From: F23-B02 sp045599385
GTDB lineage: Bacteria > Bacillota > Clostridia > Oscillospirales > Oscillospiraceae
NCBI GenBank assembly: GCA_045599385.1
Contig: JAZRVW010000081.1
Coordinates: 1 to 53,535 of the forward strand
Reading direction: 5' to 3'
Length of the DNA: 53,535 bases
The stretch's first letter is position 1; each line of letters opens with the position of its first letter. Below are positions 1 through 8,012 of the stretch, piece after piece. The notes beneath the pieces are model-generated. The model searched no databases and was not told the origin of the DNA. It worked only from the letters and a program-made list of their open reading frames with translations. The position numbers and the translations under genes are program-made.

Positions 1-266
1 GGGTAGCCGGAGTTCTGGTAATACAGGCCAATTTTGCCGAAGAGCTCTTCAGCCTTTGCGAAAACGGCGCCAACGCCTTCCTTGGTGGAGGTGTCGGCAT
101 CGAATACGGTGATGTCGGACTTAAACTCATCTGCGAAAATCTTCTTGGTTGCATTTCTTGAAACAGCAAGTATTCTGTTGCCCTTGCCCTGATCAAGAAG
201 TCTCAGAAACTCAAGGCCAATGCCGCTGGATGCGCCGGTAAGTACTATGGTTTTATTCTCTATCAT
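1..266 (-). CDS. SDR-family oxidoreductase, N-terminal fragment
   Basis: Partial gene: it starts at 266 and runs off the left edge of the window, so about 88 codons are visible. The N terminus reads MIENKTIVLTGASSGIG, the TGxxxGxG dinucleotide-binding turn of classical short-chain dehydrogenases/reductases, followed by a basic residue in VSRN that often favours NADP(H). An AGGAG ribosome site lies just upstream of the ATG. It begins 14 bases after the stop of the enoate-reductase-type gene on the same strand, so the two are probably one transcript. The catalytic Tyr-x-x-x-Lys is outside the window, so the substrate cannot be judged. A role in the same pathway as the flavoenzyme is inferred from position only. 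Confidence 0.85.
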   Translation of the reverse strand, partial: MIENKTIVLTGASSGIGLEFLRLLDQGKGNRILAVSRNATKKIFADEFKSDITVFDADTSTKEGVGAVFAKAEELFGKIGLYYQNSGY

Positions 267-280
267 GTATTTTCTCCTAA

Positions 281-2365
281 TTACTTAATGGTCATAACGG
301 TGTCAAATGCGCTGTGGCATGCGTCTGCAATGGTGCCGCTCTTCTTTGCATCGCCGACTGCGACAACCTTCTTTACGCCCTTGGCAACAAGGTCGGTTAC
401 GAGGTTGCCCACTGCGGGACGGACGCCGAGGGACAGGACGACTTCGTCAGCCTCAATCTTGCTCTTTACGCCGGTCTTAACGTCTTCGATGTTAACGCCG
501 CCGTCATCAACGCCCAGAAGCTTGGTTGCGAGCATAATCTTGGTGTCGTACTTGGAGATACGCTCCATCTCGTCGTCAACAAGCTGGAACCAGGTGCCAG
601 GTGCCAGATCGGGTGCCATCTCGATGATGGTTACGGAGTTGCCGTCTTCATTGAGGATCTCGGTAGTTTCCAGACCGGTCATACCGGAGCCGACAACAAC
701 GACCTTCTTGTTCTTGATGACCTTGTCCTTCATTATGATTTCGGGAGCAACACAGACGTTGTCGCGGTCAAGGCCGGGAATGGACTTGGGACGTACGGGA
801 ACGCCGCCCACTGCAACGATAACCGCATAGGGCTTCATCTCCGCAACGGATTCCGCGGTGGCTTCAACGCCGAGCTTAACCTCTGCGCCTGCCTTCTGTG
901 CGTTTACCATGAGGTCTTCGATGGACCAGTAGAGCTTATCCTTCAGGTTGCAGGTAGATGCGGTGATGACCTGGCCGCCGGGCTTCTCTGCCTTTTCAAG
1001 CACGGTTACGTCGAAGCCGCGCATTGCCATGGTCTGTGCTGCGGTGAGACCCGCGGGGCCTGCGCCGATGACAACGATCTTGCGGCCTGCGCCGTCCTTG
1101 GGCATATTGGCGTATTCCTTCTCATGACCCATGCCCACGTTCAGAGCACACTCGCAGGCCTTGCCGACCCATGCGTTTGTCATGAAGGAGCGGATGCAGT
1201 TCAGGCAGCCGATGCAGCGGCGGATTTCTTCGGGGCGCTCTTCCTCTGCCTTCTTGACCCAGTAAGGATCGCAGATGAAGGTACGTGCGGAGCCGATGAA
1301 GTCCTGAGAGCCCTCCTGGAGCTGCTTCTCAGCCTGGGCGGGAGTACGGATAACGCCTGCGCCGCCTACGGGAATGCTGACAACCTTCTTGATTTCTTCG
1401 CAGAGATACTTTCTCCAGCCGGGCTCGAAGGAGGTGGGCTCCAGCCAGTAGTTGTATGCATCATAGCAGGCAGAGGTTACGTTGATTGCATTTACGCCCA
1501 GCTCTTCAAGGCGTTTTGCAATCTTCTTGCCGGTCATGATGTCGTAGCCCTTACCGGGCTTGCCGATGCGTGCGTACATTTCGTCGGCAGTAAGACGGAC
1601 CATGATGGGATAGTCTTCGCCGCAGCGGTCACGGATACCTCTGATGATTTCGGTGACAAAACGCATGCGGTTTTCGAAGCAGCCGCCGTACTCGTCGGTA
1701 CGCTGGTTAGTGTTGGGGGAAAGGAACTGCTGAATGATGTAGCCGTGGCCGCCGTGAAGCTCAACCACGTCAACGCCTGCCTTGTAGCAGCGCTCTGCGG
1801 CATCGATGAAGTCCTGAACAAGCTTCTTAACCTGACGGTGACTCATGCTCTTGATTTTCATTGCACCGTGGTTTGCAAGCTCAATTGCGGTAGGAGTCTG
1901 TACGGGCCAGAGCTTTGACTCCTTCTCAAGCTTGTTGAGAACGGGAGTGCACTTGTAGATCGGATTGATGATACCGGGGAAAACCTTGACCATGGGAACG
2001 ACCATGGGCAGAGAGTGAATAGATGCGGAATAGCCCTGTCTGCCGGGGTGATGCAGCTGGATACCGAGCTTTGCGCCGTGCTTGTGAATTCTGTTTGCAA
2101 ACTCACGCATGGGCTCGATATGGTAATCGTGGCTCATTGCGAGCTGGGTGTAGGTAGATGCAGCCCAGTTGTCGTTTACGCGGGTAACACCGGGGATAAT
2201 CAGTGCAACGCCACCCTTTGCACGTTCCTCGTAGTAGTCCATGAGCTTTTCGGTGGGGCAGCCGTTGGTCTGGCCGAGGCTGACTTCAGCCGCGGTCATT
2301 ACGGTGCGGTTCTTAAGCTCCATGGTGCCGATTTTCAGCGGGGATAAAAGCTTTTCGTATGCCAT
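281..2365 (-). CDS. NADH:flavin oxidoreductase / enoate-reductase-type iron-sulfur flavoprotein
   Basis: A 694-residue, three-part enzyme of the 2,4-dienoyl-CoA reductase / 2-enoate reductase / BaiCD-BaiH family. Residues 1-375 form the FMN-binding TIM barrel, with the OYE-family stretch HGGHGY at 204-209 followed by QFLSPNTN and YGG. A cysteine cluster (C384, C387, C390, then C404 or C406) should bind a 4Fe-4S centre. FAD- and NADH-binding folds follow, with GAGPAG at 434-439 and GSGMTG at 559-564. Such enzymes pass NADH electrons through FAD and Fe-S to FMN to reduce an activated C=C bond. It is divergent from a TetR gene and followed by an SDR gene, which suggests an inducible reductive pathway. 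Family assignment is firm; the substrate (enoate, cinnamate-like, steroid or bile-acid enone) is unknown. Confidence 0.93.
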   Translation of the reverse strand: MAYEKLLSPLKIGTMELKNRTVMTAAEVSLGQTNGCPTEKLMDYYEERAKGGVALIIPGVTRVNDNWAASTYTQLAMSHDYHIEPMREFANRIHKHGAKLGIQLHHPGRQGYSASIHSLPMVVPMVKVFPGIINPIYKCTPVLNKLEKESKLWPVQTPTAIELANHGAMKIKSMSHRQVKKLVQDFIDAAERCYKAGVDVVELHGGHGYIIQQFLSPNTNQRTDEYGGCFENRMRFVTEIIRGIRDRCGEDYPIMVRLTADEMYARIGKPGKGYDIMTGKKIAKRLEELGVNAINVTSACYDAYNYWLEPTSFEPGWRKYLCEEIKKVVSIPVGGAGVIRTPAQAEKQLQEGSQDFIGSARTFICDPYWVKKAEEERPEEIRRCIGCLNCIRSFMTNAWVGKACECALNVGMGHEKEYANMPKDGAGRKIVVIGAGPAGLTAAQTMAMRGFDVTVLEKAEKPGGQVITASTCNLKDKLYWSIEDLMVNAQKAGAEVKLGVEATAESVAEMKPYAVIVAVGGVPVRPKSIPGLDRDNVCVAPEIIMKDKVIKNKKVVVVGSGMTGLETTEILNEDGNSVTIIEMAPDLAPGTWFQLVDDEMERISKYDTKIMLATKLLGVDDGGVNIEDVKTGVKSKIEADEVVLSLGVRPAVGNLVTDLVAKGVKKVVAVGDAKKSGTIADACHSAFDTVMTIK

Positions 2366-2417
2366 AGTTATTCATCCTTTCGTATATATCACTATTAAAA
2401 TAATAATCCGTAAAAAA

Positions 2418-2446
2418 ATAATAAAATAACAATCTTTTTTCGTCAA
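2418..2446 (-). promoter_or_regulatory. Predicted sigma-A promoter of the flavoenzyme/SDR transcript
   Basis: On the minus strand TTGACG (2446-2441) is separated by 17 bases from TATTAT (2423-2418). It sits about 55 bases upstream of the flavoenzyme ATG and faces away from the TetR gene. Confidence 0.6.
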
Positions 2447-2484
2447 GAATGCTTGATAAAATCTATGTTTTTCCTAATTTTCTC

Positions 2485-2505
2485 AACAGTTTTCTGACAA
2501 CTGTT
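2485..2505. promoter_or_regulatory. Inverted repeat between divergent genes, candidate TetR operator
   Basis: AACAGT at 2485-2490 and ACTGTT at 2500-2505 are perfect inverted arms with a 9-base spacer. The repeat lies between the two divergent promoters, 12 bases upstream of the TetR -35 box. A second small palindrome, TTGTACAA at 2558-2565, lies near the predicted start of TetR transcription. Either could bind the adjacent regulator; this is inferred from position only. Confidence 0.4.
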
Positions 2506-2517
2506 TTGAATATGTGT

Positions 2518-2546
2518 TTGACTATTTGGGCAATCTATGTTATTCT
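2518..2546 (+). promoter_or_regulatory. Predicted promoter of the TetR gene at 2585
   Basis: TTGACT at 2518-2523 and TATTCT at 2541-2546 with a 17-base spacer. Transcription would begin about 30 bases before the chosen ATG, overlapping the TTGTACAA palindrome. Confidence 0.6.
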
Positions 2547-2584
2547 GTACATAAGGCTTGTACAATTGTCCAAGGAGTGATTTT

Positions 2585-3187
2585 ATGTCCGCTTCCAGCT
2601 CAAAAAACACAGATGCCATTGTGAGCGCCGCGCTTAAGCTGTTTAAGACTGCGGGCTACAGCAATGTTTCCGTCAGCGATATATGCCGCGAGGCAGATGT
2701 TCCCCGTTCCTCATTTTACAGCATATTCGCAGGCAAGGACGAAATTGTTTTTTATATGATAAAAAACCTGAAGGAAGATTATCAGGCGGTTTTCGCACAG
2801 CTGCTGGAGGCAAAGAATGACCTTGACCGCATCTGGATGCTTTATGACCGCTATCTGAGTCTTGCCGTGGATTTCGGTCCCGAGCTTACGGGAACGCTGT
2901 TTGCGCTGGAGCTTGAAAAGCCCGCGGGGCTTTTTGACCTTTTCTATGCCTTCAACGAATGGTTTGTTAAGCTTATCCGCAACTGTCAGGAGCAGGGCCT
3001 TATCCGCAACAAAAACAAGCCCGAGGACATTGTCACCCTCGGTGTGCGTATCGCCATCGGCGCGGCTTACGAATGGTGCCGCAGCGGCGGTTCCTTCGAT
3101 TTGCGTGAAGCCGCCCTCAGCGAGCACGAAACACTTTACGACGTTCCCCCCGAATACAAAAGAGCAAGCAAAAAGAGAGATGCATAA
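2585..3187 (+). CDS. TetR/AcrR family transcriptional regulator
   Basis: A 200-residue one-domain regulator. The N terminus carries the TetR helix-turn-helix: ALKLFKTAGYSNVSVSDIC, then a recognition helix in DVPRSSFYSIFAGKDEI. The remaining ~150 residues are the variable ligand-binding and dimerisation part. ATG 2585 is chosen because GGAG at 2574-2577 is spaced 7 bases from it; an in-frame TTG at 2558 has no ribosome site. It is divergent from the flavoenzyme/SDR transcript, the usual layout for a local repressor induced by a pathway metabolite. The last codons overlap the left arm of a large inverted repeat (3174-3206). Confidence 0.92.
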   Translation: MSASSSKNTDAIVSAALKLFKTAGYSNVSVSDICREADVPRSSFYSIFAGKDEIVFYMIKNLKEDYQAVFAQLLEAKNDLDRIWMLYDRYLSLAVDFGPELTGTLFALELEKPAGLFDLFYAFNEWFVKLIRNCQEQGLIRNKNKPEDIVTLGVRIAIGAAYEWCRSGGSFDLREAALSEHETLYDVPPEYKRASKKRDA

Positions 3188-3478
3188 GGGCGCTCTCACA
3201 TAGGGAGGAACAGGTTTTGAACGGATCTTTTCCGCCCATACATCATAAAAAAACTCGGCATGCGTCAGCATTGCCGAATTTTTTTATTTTGTCTGAACGA
3301 AAAATCTCTCGCTCAAAACTGCTTCGCACCCTGAGAGATTGATGTTTTTTAGTAAGACAAAGCGAAAAGCGCAGGAATACTGGCTATGTATTCCGAGCAT
3401 TTTTAACGATGTATTACGGAAAAACAGCTTCTTTCAGGGCTATTAATCCCTAAGTGAGAGCGCCCAAGCATCTCTCTT
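3174..3478. repeat. Intergenic structured repeat, copy 1, inside a long inverted repeat
   Basis: The stretch between the convergent TetR and moaA genes is bounded by imperfect inverted arms at 3174-3206 and 3447-3478; both contain AGAGAGATGC and GGGCGCTCTCAC in inverted orientation. Inside is a core at 3343-3426. Its outer helix pairs 3343-3359 with 3410-3426, its inner helix pairs AAAAGC near 3370 with GCATTTT at 3397, and its terminal hairpin pairs GGAATAC (3374-3380) with GTATTCC (3388-3394). The unpaired motifs GCAG (3371) and TAACG (3404) are shared with the copies near 21540 and 31320 although the helices differ in sequence. The left arm overlaps the TetR stop region; the right arm abuts the moaA stop. 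No coding capacity is evident. Confidence 0.65.
3255..3286. terminator. Bidirectional terminator between TetR and moaA
   Basis: TCGGCA (3255-3260) pairs with TGCCGA (3272-3277). The stem is followed by a T run on the plus strand and flanked by seven A on the other side, so it can stop both convergent transcripts. Confidence 0.6.
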
Positions 3479-3481
3479 CTT

Positions 3482-4438
3482 TTATCCTCCGATACGGTTC
3501 ATGCTGCGTCTGGATTCGCTGTGAGCCGTTGCGGAAAGCTCAACGTGCATTTTCGGTTTTTTGCCTGCTGCGTAAAGTATCTTTTCCTTTAGCTCATCGC
3601 CGTGAAGTCCTCTTACGGAAATCTCGTCGGCAGAATGCAGGCAGGGCTTTATGCAGCCGTCGGCAGTAAGACGCAGACGGTTGCACTCGGCGCAGAAATG
3701 CTTGCTCAAAGGACTGATAAGCCCGATTTTGCCTTTTGCACCGGGCAGCCTGAAAAGCTTTGCGACGGAGTGCTTTTCGCTTTCAAGCGATTCAAGCTGC
3801 GGCAGCCTTTCAAGCACTGCGGTGTTGGGCATATATGCCTCTTTTCCGAAGCCTGAGGTATGGCCTATGGGCATGAGCTCAATGAAGCGGAGCTCCACGG
3901 GATAATCCACCGTGAGCTGAGCAAGTGCCTCGATCTCATCGTCATTCACACCGCCCATGAGCACCGTGTTGAGCTTAACGGGATTCATTCCCGCTTTCAT
4001 TGCCGCACGGATACCCTCCACCGCAGCTTCAAGCTTTCCCCCGCGGGTAATGCGTGAATACTTTTCGCTGTCAAGAGTGTCAAGGCTGATGTTTATTCTG
4101 TGAATGCCCGCATCGTACAAATCCTGCGCCATTGGTGCAAGCAGAATTGCGTTTGTGGTAACGGAGATATCCTCAATGCCGTCGATTGCGGCAAGCCGGC
4201 GTGCAAGCTCAACGATATCGCTTCGCACCAGCGGCTCACCGCCGGTGATGCGGAGCTTTTTCACGCCGAGCTCCGCGGCAGCTTCTGCGATTTCCACAAG
4301 CTCATCGGTGCTCAGATTGTTTTTGCAGTTGCAGCGGGGTATCATGTCATCGGGCATGCAGTAGCCGCAGCGGAGATTGCAGGCATCCGTAACGGACATA
4401 CGCAGGTATTCAATTTTTCTTCCGTAGCCGTCGGTCAT
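3482..4438 (-). CDS. moaA: GTP 3',8-cyclase MoaA (molybdopterin biosynthesis)
   Basis: A 318-residue radical-SAM enzyme that, with MoaC, converts GTP to cyclic pyranopterin monophosphate, the first step of molybdenum cofactor synthesis. The SAM-binding cluster is C20-x3-C24-x2-C27 (CNLRCGYC) and GGEP lies at 66-69. The second, GTP-binding 4Fe-4S cluster is C249-x2-C252-x13-C266, the MoaA spacing. The C terminus ends in IGG, matching the conserved diglycine tail. Length is normal. No other mo- gene is in the window, so the gene is solitary here; partners must lie elsewhere. Confidence 0.96.
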   Translation of the reverse strand: MTDGYGRKIEYLRMSVTDACNLRCGYCMPDDMIPRCNCKNNLSTDELVEIAEAAAELGVKKLRITGGEPLVRSDIVELARRLAAIDGIEDISVTTNAILLAPMAQDLYDAGIHRINISLDTLDSEKYSRITRGGKLEAAVEGIRAAMKAGMNPVKLNTVLMGGVNDDEIEALAQLTVDYPVELRFIELMPIGHTSGFGKEAYMPNTAVLERLPQLESLESEKHSVAKLFRLPGAKGKIGLISPLSKHFCAECNRLRLTADGCIKPCLHSADEISVRGLHGDELKEKILYAAGKKPKMHVELSATAHSESRRSMNRIGG

Positions 4439-4522
4439 GCCTTCGCCTCCTTAATCTTATGAAATAATTATACCCCGTTCCACCCGAAAACGCAACAGCG
4501 CCGCAGACTTTGAGAGAATGAA

Positions 4523-4550
4523 AAAGAAGGACGGTCAACCGTCCTTCTTT
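4523..4550 (-). terminator. Terminator of the tandem ATP-grasp gene
   Basis: A 12-base-pair stem (4523-4534 with 4539-4550) around a TCAA loop, immediately after the stop of the gene ending at 4557, followed on the minus strand by a T run. Confidence 0.8.
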
Positions 4551-4556
4551 TAATGA

Positions 4557-6518
4557 TTACTTGTTCATATAATCGCTGAGGTCAAGGTATTCGCCGAGCT
4601 TGTAGTCCATCTCAATGGGCTTGAAGCCGAGGAACATGCCGGGGGTAAAGGTCAGCTCGCCGACATAAACCCTGCCGCTGACTTCATAGAAGTCAATTCG
4701 CACAAGCGGGAAGTCCTTTGCAAGAATCCTGCACAGCTTCATCATTTCCTTGAGCTTTTTGGGCTTTTTGGGTTTTGCCGCGGTGCTCTTGCCCTTGCGC
4801 ATTACGGGAATGCACTCCCAGTTCATGTCCACAAAGGTTCTTGTCTGCGTCTTTGCCTTGCGGTCACTTACGATGAGGGCAAACTTGGGCTCGCCGTTGC
4901 AGCAGTAGAACTTGTAGTCATCAACGCTGCCGCCCTCTTCAGCCTCAAGCATCTCCTCGATGACAATCTTGGGTGCAATCTTCTCATCGGTGATGCACAT
5001 ATTCTGATAGTAGTAGGTGCACCAGGGATAGAGCCACGTTGTCATCATGACTTTCAGATGGTCAAGGCAGTAAGTAGACTTATCGGAAACAAGGATAACC
5101 TGGTCGCTGCCCCAGCCGCAGTTTGACTTCGCAACAAACTTGTTGGGAAGCACGGAGAAATCCACCTCGGAAATATCGTCATAGGCACCGAGCAGAGGAA
5201 CAACATATTGCTCACCAACCTTGGCGGATATGTATTCCTTTGCTCTGAATTTATCCGCGGCAATTCTTATGTCGGGATTCTGGTAATTCAGCGCAAGCCA
5301 GATAATTTTTTCGTTAAAGCTCTTCGGATTGTCAAGGTCAGGCAGATAGCCCATCTGTGCGTATGCCTTCTGCAGACAGTACATACGCTGCATTTCGTGG
5401 GTGATTCTCGTCTCCATCATGTAGGCTTCCTTGGGAGTCAGAGGATCGAAATAGTCCTCTGTGTTCTGAATCACCTTGTCGGGCAGGGTTATCATGTCGC
5501 CGTATTTTCTGTCCCATTCAACCGGATCGAAGGACAGCAGGGCGCCGCCTGAGTAGAAGGTCATTTCGCCGACAAAAACGCGGTCTCCGAGGTCATAGAA
5601 GTCCACGCGGACAAAGGGGAAGGGCTCGGAGAGCTTTGCGGCAATTTCCTTCATCTTCTCGAAGTTCTTGGGCTTCTGATGAGGCGTCTTTACATGGGCG
5701 TGACCGCCGTAGGTAACGTCAATGGGGTTAAAGTCCGCATCGTAAAAGTCGAAGGTTGTGGGCTTGTTCTTGTCCTGACGGTCTGTGGCGATGAAGAGGC
5801 TGTCAACTCTGCCCTTGAAGCAGAAGAACTTATAGTCATAAACCTGCTCATCGGCCTGCTCGATGTATTCTTCCGCGAAGATAATGGGGGGCATGTTCTT
5901 GTAGCCCCAGTTAAATGTCTGATAATAGGAGTTTCTGTAGGGCTTGATCCAGTTTGCGAACTGGCGGCGGGTTGCGGCAATATCAAGCTCGGACTTGTCC
6001 TTGACTATCTTCAGATAGCCGCTGCTCCAGTTGACCTTGAGTACAAACCTGTCGGGCAGCGCGTCAAAGTCAATCTGACCTGCGTTTGTCCAGCTTTTTA
6101 TGGTGGGGACAACATATTCCCCGCCAACCATGCGGGTAACGTAGTCCTTAACGGCAAACTTGTCACAGCATTTGGTAATGAGCGGCTCCTGATAGTAGAG
6201 CTTCATCCACATAAGCTTCTCGTTGAAGGTCTTGGGTTCGCGGAAGTCTATGGGATAGCCGTGCTGTTTCTCAAATATCTTGCCGAGCAGCGCTTCCTTT
6301 TTTGCATCGGTAAGCTCTCCGCTTCGCTCCATGCGGTAATTCATCTTTTTTGCTTTTACCGTTGCGTACTCGCCCTTTTTAAAATCCTTAAAGAAGTGGC
6401 GGTCGATGAGGAAGCGTCTGAAGTGCTGGAAGGTTTCCGTCATTTTAAATCTGGAGTATTCCGCTTTACTGAAAAACAGTCGTTTAATAAGCTTCTTTAT
6501 CCACTTTTTCAGTTTCAT
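4557..6518 (-). CDS. Tandem-duplicated TupA-like ATP-grasp protein
   Basis: A 653-residue protein made of two copies of a TupA-type ATP-grasp module (about residues 75-345 and 375-640). Each copy repeats the same landmarks: FNEKLMWMKLYYQ / FNEKIIWLALNYQ, then DKFAVKDYV / DKFRAKEYI, YVVPTIKSW / YVVPLLGAY, then FVLKVNWSSG / FVAKSNCGWG, and finally FVRVDFYDL..VGEMTF / LVRIDFYEV..VGELTF. TupA-like proteins are linked to teichuronopeptide and other surface-polymer synthesis, where they probably ligate amino-acid or sugar groups using ATP. Most relatives carry one module of about 300 residues, so a two-module protein is unusual. The N terminus is basic with no signal peptide, so it is cytoplasmic. 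It is divergent from a polymer synthesis/export operon. The substrate is unknown. Confidence 0.85.
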   Translation of the reverse strand: MKLKKWIKKLIKRLFFSKAEYSRFKMTETFQHFRRFLIDRHFFKDFKKGEYATVKAKKMNYRMERSGELTDAKKEALLGKIFEKQHGYPIDFREPKTFNEKLMWMKLYYQEPLITKCCDKFAVKDYVTRMVGGEYVVPTIKSWTNAGQIDFDALPDRFVLKVNWSSGYLKIVKDKSELDIAATRRQFANWIKPYRNSYYQTFNWGYKNMPPIIFAEEYIEQADEQVYDYKFFCFKGRVDSLFIATDRQDKNKPTTFDFYDADFNPIDVTYGGHAHVKTPHQKPKNFEKMKEIAAKLSEPFPFVRVDFYDLGDRVFVGEMTFYSGGALLSFDPVEWDRKYGDMITLPDKVIQNTEDYFDPLTPKEAYMMETRITHEMQRMYCLQKAYAQMGYLPDLDNPKSFNEKIIWLALNYQNPDIRIAADKFRAKEYISAKVGEQYVVPLLGAYDDISEVDFSVLPNKFVAKSNCGWGSDQVILVSDKSTYCLDHLKVMMTTWLYPWCTYYYQNMCITDEKIAPKIVIEEMLEAEEGGSVDDYKFYCCNGEPKFALIVSDRKAKTQTRTFVDMNWECIPVMRKGKSTAAKPKKPKKLKEMMKLCRILAKDFPLVRIDFYEVSGRVYVGELTFTPGMFLGFKPIEMDYKLGEYLDLSDYMNK

Positions 6519-6666
6519 TTTTCTTTTTCCTCTATAAATCTGAAATAATTCTGAAACGCAAAATCACATAGTATGCTGATGATAGCATATCCTGAGAAAT
6601 ACTATCACAACGCACACGGTATTTCAAGACGGCGCGTTCATTTTTATATTTATTTACAAGTTATTC

Positions 6667-6695
6667 TTGAAGTATCGTGAAAATAATTGTAAAAT
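6667..6695 (+). promoter_or_regulatory. Predicted promoter of the surface-polymer operon
   Basis: TTGAAG (6667-6672), 17-base spacer, TAAAAT (6690-6695). It gives a leader of about 105 bases before ATG 6807. Confidence 0.5.
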
Positions 6696-6713
6696 AGTGT
6701 AGACTTGAGTTTA

Positions 6714-6806
6714 AAATGCCCTGCGGCATTTCAGGCCAACTCAGGTACCATACTGTACAGCGATTATATTCGCACCATTAACCTTCAGGGTTAGAATTGG
6801 AGTAAT
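6714..6806 (+). other. 5' leader of the surface-polymer operon with small hairpins
   Basis: The 288-base gap between the divergent genes at 6518 and 6807 is AT-rich. Its right part holds a 7-base-pair hairpin, AAATGCC-CTGC-GGCATTT (6714-6731), and a smaller one, TAACC..GGTTA, just before the start codon. I recognise no known riboswitch. Nothing else is visible in the gap apart from the promoter. Confidence 0.35.
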
Positions 6807-8012
6807 ATGAAAATTGCCGTAATTCTGCTGCGATGGCTGATGAATTTCATTTATTTTTTCATGAAGCTTTTCCCCACCGACAGCAATAAGGTTGTATTTT
6901 TAAGCCGCCAGTCCGACACGCCCACAGAGGACTTTCTGTGCCTGAAGTCAAGGCTGGAGGAGCTTAAGCCCGACATAAGAATTATCATGATTACCCAGAG
7001 GGCCGACAGCAATGCTTCCAGTATGCTCCGCTTTGCCTGCGCCACACTTAAAAGCATGCGCCACCTTGCCACCTCCGGCGCCTGCGTGCTTGACGGCTAC
7101 TGGCCCGCGGTTTCCGTTCTTAAGCACAAGGACAGGCTTGCAGTCATTCAGATGTGGCACGCCATGGGAAAAATCAAGAAATCGGGCTACCAGTCCCTCG
7201 GCAAGAAGCTCGGCAGAAGCGAGATGATTGCCAAAGAAATGCGTATGCACCGTAATTACGATGTCATCATCGCAGGCGGCAGGGCCTTCAACCCCTTCTA
7301 TTGTGCCTCCTTCGGTGTTGACGAAAGCATTCTTTACAATGTGGGTTTGCCGCGCATGGATTCCCTGCGTGAAAATCAGCAGGCCTGCCGCGAGCTTTTC
7401 AACAAGACTTATCCGTGGCTGAAAAATAAGAAAATCATTCTTTATGCCCCCACCTTCCGCAAGGGCCACGTTCTTGACACCAGCGCCCTGCGCGATGCCT
7501 TTGATTTCAAAAACGGCAAGAGCATTCTTGTGGTTAAGCGTCACCCCAACCAGCAGCTTGACATGGAAACCGTGCGTCCCGCCTTCACCTGCAGCAAGCT
7601 GCCCACAAGTGTTTTGCTTTCGGTGTGTGACTGCGTCATCACCGACTATTCCGCAATTACCATTGAGGCCGCCGTCCTCGGCAAGCCCGTGTATTTCTAC
7701 CCCTTCGATTACGAGGATTACATTGCCCACAACGGTCTGAACGTTGTGCTGTCAGATGAATTTCCCGGCAGCGTTTACCGCAATCCCGGTGAGCTTTTCG
7801 CCGCCATCGAAAAGGGCGATTACGATTACGAAAACTACAGCCGCTTCCGCAAAAAATATCTTCCGGATTTAAACGGCAGAGCAACGGACAAGATTTCCGA
7901 GCTTATTATTGATTGTCTGGAGAAAGATAAACATGATGCAATTTCTGAGAGCATTGCTCGCCAAAATAAAATTGATGGTGCTTTGGGTGACAAGGATACT
8001 GTTCGCCCCTAA
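6807..8012 (+). CDS. CDP-glycerol:polyglycerophosphate glycerophosphotransferase-like (TagB/TagF family)
   Basis: A 401-residue GT-B-like transferase of the teichoic acid polymerase family, which moves glycerol-phosphate or a similar polyol-phosphate from a CDP donor to a lipid-linked acceptor at the inner membrane face. Landmarks: a hydrophobic N terminus that may associate with the membrane, QMWHAMGKIKKSG (the family's QxWH motif), YAPTFR, VKRHP and the donor-site stretch ITDYSAITIEAAVLGKP. It is first in a plus-strand operon. Its last ~27 codons overlap the next gene by 80 bases, longer than usual, so the tail after LIIDCLEK may be a frame-drift extension. The exact alditol and acceptor cannot be told from sequence. 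Confidence 0.87.
   Translation: MKIAVILLRWLMNFIYFFMKLFPTDSNKVVFLSRQSDTPTEDFLCLKSRLEELKPDIRIIMITQRADSNASSMLRFACATLKSMRHLATSGACVLDGYWPAVSVLKHKDRLAVIQMWHAMGKIKKSGYQSLGKKLGRSEMIAKEMRMHRNYDVIIAGGRAFNPFYCASFGVDESILYNVGLPRMDSLRENQQACRELFNKTYPWLKNKKIILYAPTFRKGHVLDTSALRDAFDFKNGKSILVVKRHPNQQLDMETVRPAFTCSKLPTSVLLSVCDCVITDYSAITIEAAVLGKPVYFYPFDYEDYIAHNGLNVVLSDEFPGSVYRNPGELFAAIEKGDYDYENYSRFRKKYLPDLNGRATDKISELIIDCLEKDKHDAISESIARQNKIDGALGDKDTVRP

Noticed and set aside
314..1918. Long open frame on the plus strand opposite the flavoenzyme gene
   Set aside because: It is the antisense of a clearly conserved enzyme, has no ribosome site and gives a low-complexity translation; similar shadows lie opposite 21684-22916, 23967-25439, 43275-44999 and 46566-48275.
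3174..3478. Copy 1 region as an insertion sequence with a transposase
   Set aside because: The interval is only about 300 bases and carries no transposase-like frame; it can at most be a non-autonomous element.
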